Shown here in pieces: positions 61,919-64,000 of a stretch of DNA of 64,000 nt. The stretch is from Aquabacter cavernae (GTDB taxonomy: Bacteria > Pseudomonadota > Alphaproteobacteria > Rhizobiales > Xanthobacteraceae), in assembly GCF_003993795.1 (NCBI RefSeq), contig NZ_RWKV01000017.1, positions 124,001 to 188,000 on the forward strand, read 5' to 3'. The position numbers and the translations under genes were made by a program. Within the stretch, counting starts at the first letter, position 1, and every line of letters starts with the position of its first letter. Below the pieces are notes generated by a model that was given only the letters and a program-made list of their open reading frames with translations, searched no databases and was not told the origin of the DNA.

Positions 61919-64000
61919 CGCCTCCCCTCGGCGTGGAGCGCCGCCCAGACCACTTGCGGCGTCGCGGGCATCTGGATCATGCCATCGACTTCGCCCCGCA
62001 AAGCATGGTGGAGCGCATTCATGACGGCGGGGGGCGAGGCGCTGATGCCCGCCTCGCCGCAGCCCTTCAGCCCGAGCGTGTTGGTTCGGCAGGGGGTTCC
62101 CTGGAACACCAGCTTCATCTGCGGAATGTCGGAGACCTGCGGCAGGTGATAGGCGGCGAGGTCGCCCGTCGCCAGCGTCCCGTCCGCATTGTAGCGGCAA
62201 TACTCGGTCAAAGCCTGCCCGATGCCCTGCGTGATGCCGCCCTCCTGCTGGGATACCACATCGGCCATGCGGATGATGGTGCCGAAGTCCGACACCGCCG
62301 TGTAGCGGTCCACGCGCACCATGCCGGTGGCGGGGTCCACCTCCACCTCGCACACATGGCAACCGTTGCCGAACGTGCCGGAGCGGATGGTGGAGGTCAC
62401 CTGCGCATCGAAGGGATGGCCATCGGCGGCCTCGAACTCCGCCATCCGCACCGCCTCCATGAGCGGCACGGGCGTGCCGTCCAGGCGGAAGGCGCCATCC
62501 TCCCACACCACCTCCGCCTCCGGCCGCTGCGTGCGGGAGGCGAGCCATGCCCGCGCCCGCGCGATCACCGCCTCGGCCGTCTCGATGATGGCCGTTGAGC
62601 CCGACAGCATGGATTTGGAGCCCCCCGTGCCGGTGCCCTGGCGCAGGCGATCGGAACGGCCCTGGAACACCTCGATGGCCTCCGGCGACATGCCGAGGCG
62701 CGCCGCCAGCATGTCCGCATAGGCGCCGCGATGGTCCTGGCCACTGCCCTGCGTGCCGATGTCGAGATGCACGCGCCCCTGGCCGGTGAAGGCGATGCGG
62801 GCGGTTTCCAGCGGCAGGCTGCCATTGTGGCGTTCCATGATCTTCGCGAGGGCGAAGCCGCCATTGGTCTCCAGGAAATTGGCCATGCCGATGCCGCGCA
62901 TGAGCCCCTTGGCGGCGCTGGCCGCGCGCCGATGGGCGAAGCCCGCATAATCGGCCTCTTCCTGCGCGCGGCGGATATTGGCGCGGAACATGCCGGAATC
63001 GAGCCGGATGCCGGTGGCGGTGACGGCCGGAAGCTGCGTCTCGTCCAGGGCGTTGCGCAGGCGCAGGGCGAGCGGGTCGAGGCCCAGTTCGTGGGCGGCT
63101 TCGTCGATCATGCGCTCCAGCACATAATGGGCCTCGGGGCGCCCGGCGCCGCGATAGGAATCCATGGGCGTGGTATTGGTGAAGACGCCGCGCACGCGGG
63201 CATGGACGAGGCCCACATCATAGATGCCGCACAGAAGCGGCGTGCCGCAATTGGTGGAGCTGAACGGCCCGTAATTGGACAGATGCGCGCCGAGATTGGC
63301 GATGGTGTCGGTGGTGATGGCGAGGATGCGCCCGTCCGCATCCAGCGCGAGGGTGGCGTCCGTATGATTGTCGCGGCCCTGCACGTCGGTGAGGAAGGCT
63401 TCCTTGCGGGTGGAGACCCACTTCACGGCAGCATTGAGCGCCGCGCTGGCCATGAGCACCAGCACCTGCTCGGGATAGACGAAGATCTTGCAGCCGAAGC
63501 TGCCGCCCACCAGCGGCGTCACCACCTCCAGGCGGCCGGGATCCCAGCCGAGCACGTCGCGCGCGATGATGTCGCGGGACCAGTTGGCGCCCTGGGTGGC
63601 GGTGACCAGCACGAAGCCGTCCGTGCCGTCCACGGGCGCGGCGATGGCGCTGCGGGTCTCAAGCGGCGCGATCACGAGGCGGTTGTTGCGCAGCCTCCGC
63701 CGCACCACATGGGCCGCCCCGCGCAGGACCGCGTCCCTGGCGGCGGCATCGCCCAGTTCCCAGTCGAAGCAGACATTGCCGGGGGCCTCGTCCCACAGTT
63801 CGGGGGCGCCCGCCTCCACCGCCGCCGCGCCATCTGTCACGGCGGGCAGCACGCGATAGGTGACGCGCACCGCCGCCGCCGCGCGATTGGCCGCGCGCTG
63901 GGTCCGCGCCGCCACCATGGCGACGATCTCGCCCTCGTGGCGGCAGCGCGATGCGGCCATCAGCACATGGGGCGGGTCCGCCCGGTCCGTCCCGTCCCGG
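61915..64000 (-). CDS. XDH-family hydroxylase molybdopterin-binding subunit, 5' end cut by window edge
   Basis: The catalytic Moco subunit, at least 694 residues in the window and open beyond the right edge; the codons at the edge (DRADPPHVLMAAS) already read as protein. It contains VTPLVGGSFGCKIFVYPEQVL, the IGTQGSGQDHRGAYADMLA and TGTGGSKSM molybdopterin loops, and the catalytic-Glu motif LKGCGEAGISASP near the C-terminus. The family hydroxylates aromatic or N-heteroaromatic rings or aldehydes using water as the oxygen source. With the FeS-FAD subunit, VOC dioxygenase, FAH and hydrolases, an N-heteroaromatic substrate is plausible, but CO dehydrogenase-like or purine-type activity cannot be excluded. 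Confidence 0.9.
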   Translation of the reverse strand, partial: RDGTDRADPPHVLMAASRCRHEGEIVAMVAARTQRAANRAAAAVRVTYRVLPAVTDGAAAVEAGAPELWDEAPGNVCFDWELGDAAARDAVLRGAAHVVRRRLRNNRLVIAPLETRSAIAAPVDGTDGFVLVTATQGANWSRDIIARDVLGWDPGRLEVVTPLVGGSFGCKIFVYPEQVLVLMASAALNAAVKWVSTRKEAFLTDVQGRDNHTDATLALDADGRILAITTDTIANLGAHLSNYGPFSSTNCGTPLLCGIYDVGLVHARVRGVFTNTTPMDSYRGAGRPEAHYVLERMIDEAAHELGLDPLALRLRNALDETQLPAVTATGIRLDSGMFRANIRRAQEEADYAGFAHRRAASAAKGLMRGIGMANFLETNGGFALAKIMERHNGSLPLETARIAFTGQGRVHLDIGTQGSGQDHRGAYADMLAARLGMSPEAIEVFQGRSDRLRQGTGTGGSKSMLSGSTAIIETAEAVIARARAWLASRTQRPEAEVVWEDGAFRLDGTPVPLMEAVRMAEFEAADGHPFDAQVTSTIRSGTFGNGCHVCEVEVDPATGMVRVDRYTAVSDFGTIIRMADVVSQQEGGITQGIGQALTEYCRYNADGTLATGDLAAYHLPQVSDIPQMKLVFQGTPCRTNTLGLKGCGEAGISASPPAVMNALHHALRGEVDGMIQMPATPQVVWAALHAEGRR

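Noticed and set aside
61919-62548. N-terminal extension of the XDH FeS-FAD subunit frame
   Set aside because: The extension is out of frame with, and inside, the molybdenum-subunit gene; the coupled ATG at 61918 gives the normal N-terminus.

Overview
The window is high-GC DNA from an alphaproteobacterium, probably a Rhizobiales/Xanthobacteraceae-type organism. The evidence is a petA-petB bc1 operon, an oxygen-dependent hemF, valine-catabolism genes, tripartite-tricarboxylate and XDH-type catabolic genes and an hmu haem-uptake locus. No species marker is present, so this placement is an inference.

Layout. (1) 1-3333: core genes petB (cut by the left edge), petA, trmL, hemF and a tRNA-Arg(CCG). 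(2) 3450-12903: a 9,454-bp transposable element with precisely visible ends. It has TG...CA termini, two 22-bp end sites on the left and three in opposite orientation on the right, and a perfect 5-bp target duplication CGACG (3445-3449 and 12904-12908). Its cargo is a minus-strand late phage block (tape measure, a protease/capsid fusion, a Mor-like activator) and a plus-strand block of small genes ending in a MuN-type DNA-binding protein. No transposase, integrase, terminase or portal gene is seen, so it looks non-autonomous. Joining its flanks restores a textbook intrinsic terminator that the insertion split. (3) 12925-16992: an older remnant with an S24-like protein lacking its catalytic residues, two gene fragments, and an AT-rich three-gene operon (ParA-type ATPase, small helical protein, HEPN/DUF5677-like protein). 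That operon is the best candidate here for an undescribed accessory or defence cassette.

(4) 16993-23985: a minus-strand valine/3-hydroxyisobutyrate cluster (quinone oxidoreductase, two HIBADH paralogues, orphan ABC solute-binding protein, methylmalonate-semialdehyde dehydrogenase), with a divergent LysR regulator. (5) 24137-45139: a surface-protein region with an XRE-type regulator, a TIGR03032-family protein, a 2,283-residue autotransporter, and a divergent giant repeat protein. The giant protein's reading frame (about 3,800 codons) is broken by one in-frame TAA at 39071-39073. (6) 45273-51007: haem acquisition, with a TonB receptor and an IsdG-type haem-degrading monooxygenase on the minus strand and hmuTUV on the plus strand, diverging from an AT-rich control region. 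(7) 51062-53036: an SLC13-type permease and a small membrane protein.

(8) 53274-64000: a catabolic cluster around a GntR/FCD regulator. It holds a Bug solute-binding protein, FAH-family hydrolase, Ldh-family dehydrogenase, alpha/beta hydrolase, extradiol-type VOC dioxygenase, RidA, a LamB/YcsF protein, and the FeS-FAD and molybdenum subunits of an XDH-family hydroxylase (cut by the right edge). The combination suggests degradation of an aromatic or N-heteroaromatic compound; the substrate cannot be read from the sequence. A shared TTTCGAAAA-type motif before three transcription units is a candidate operator for the GntR regulator.
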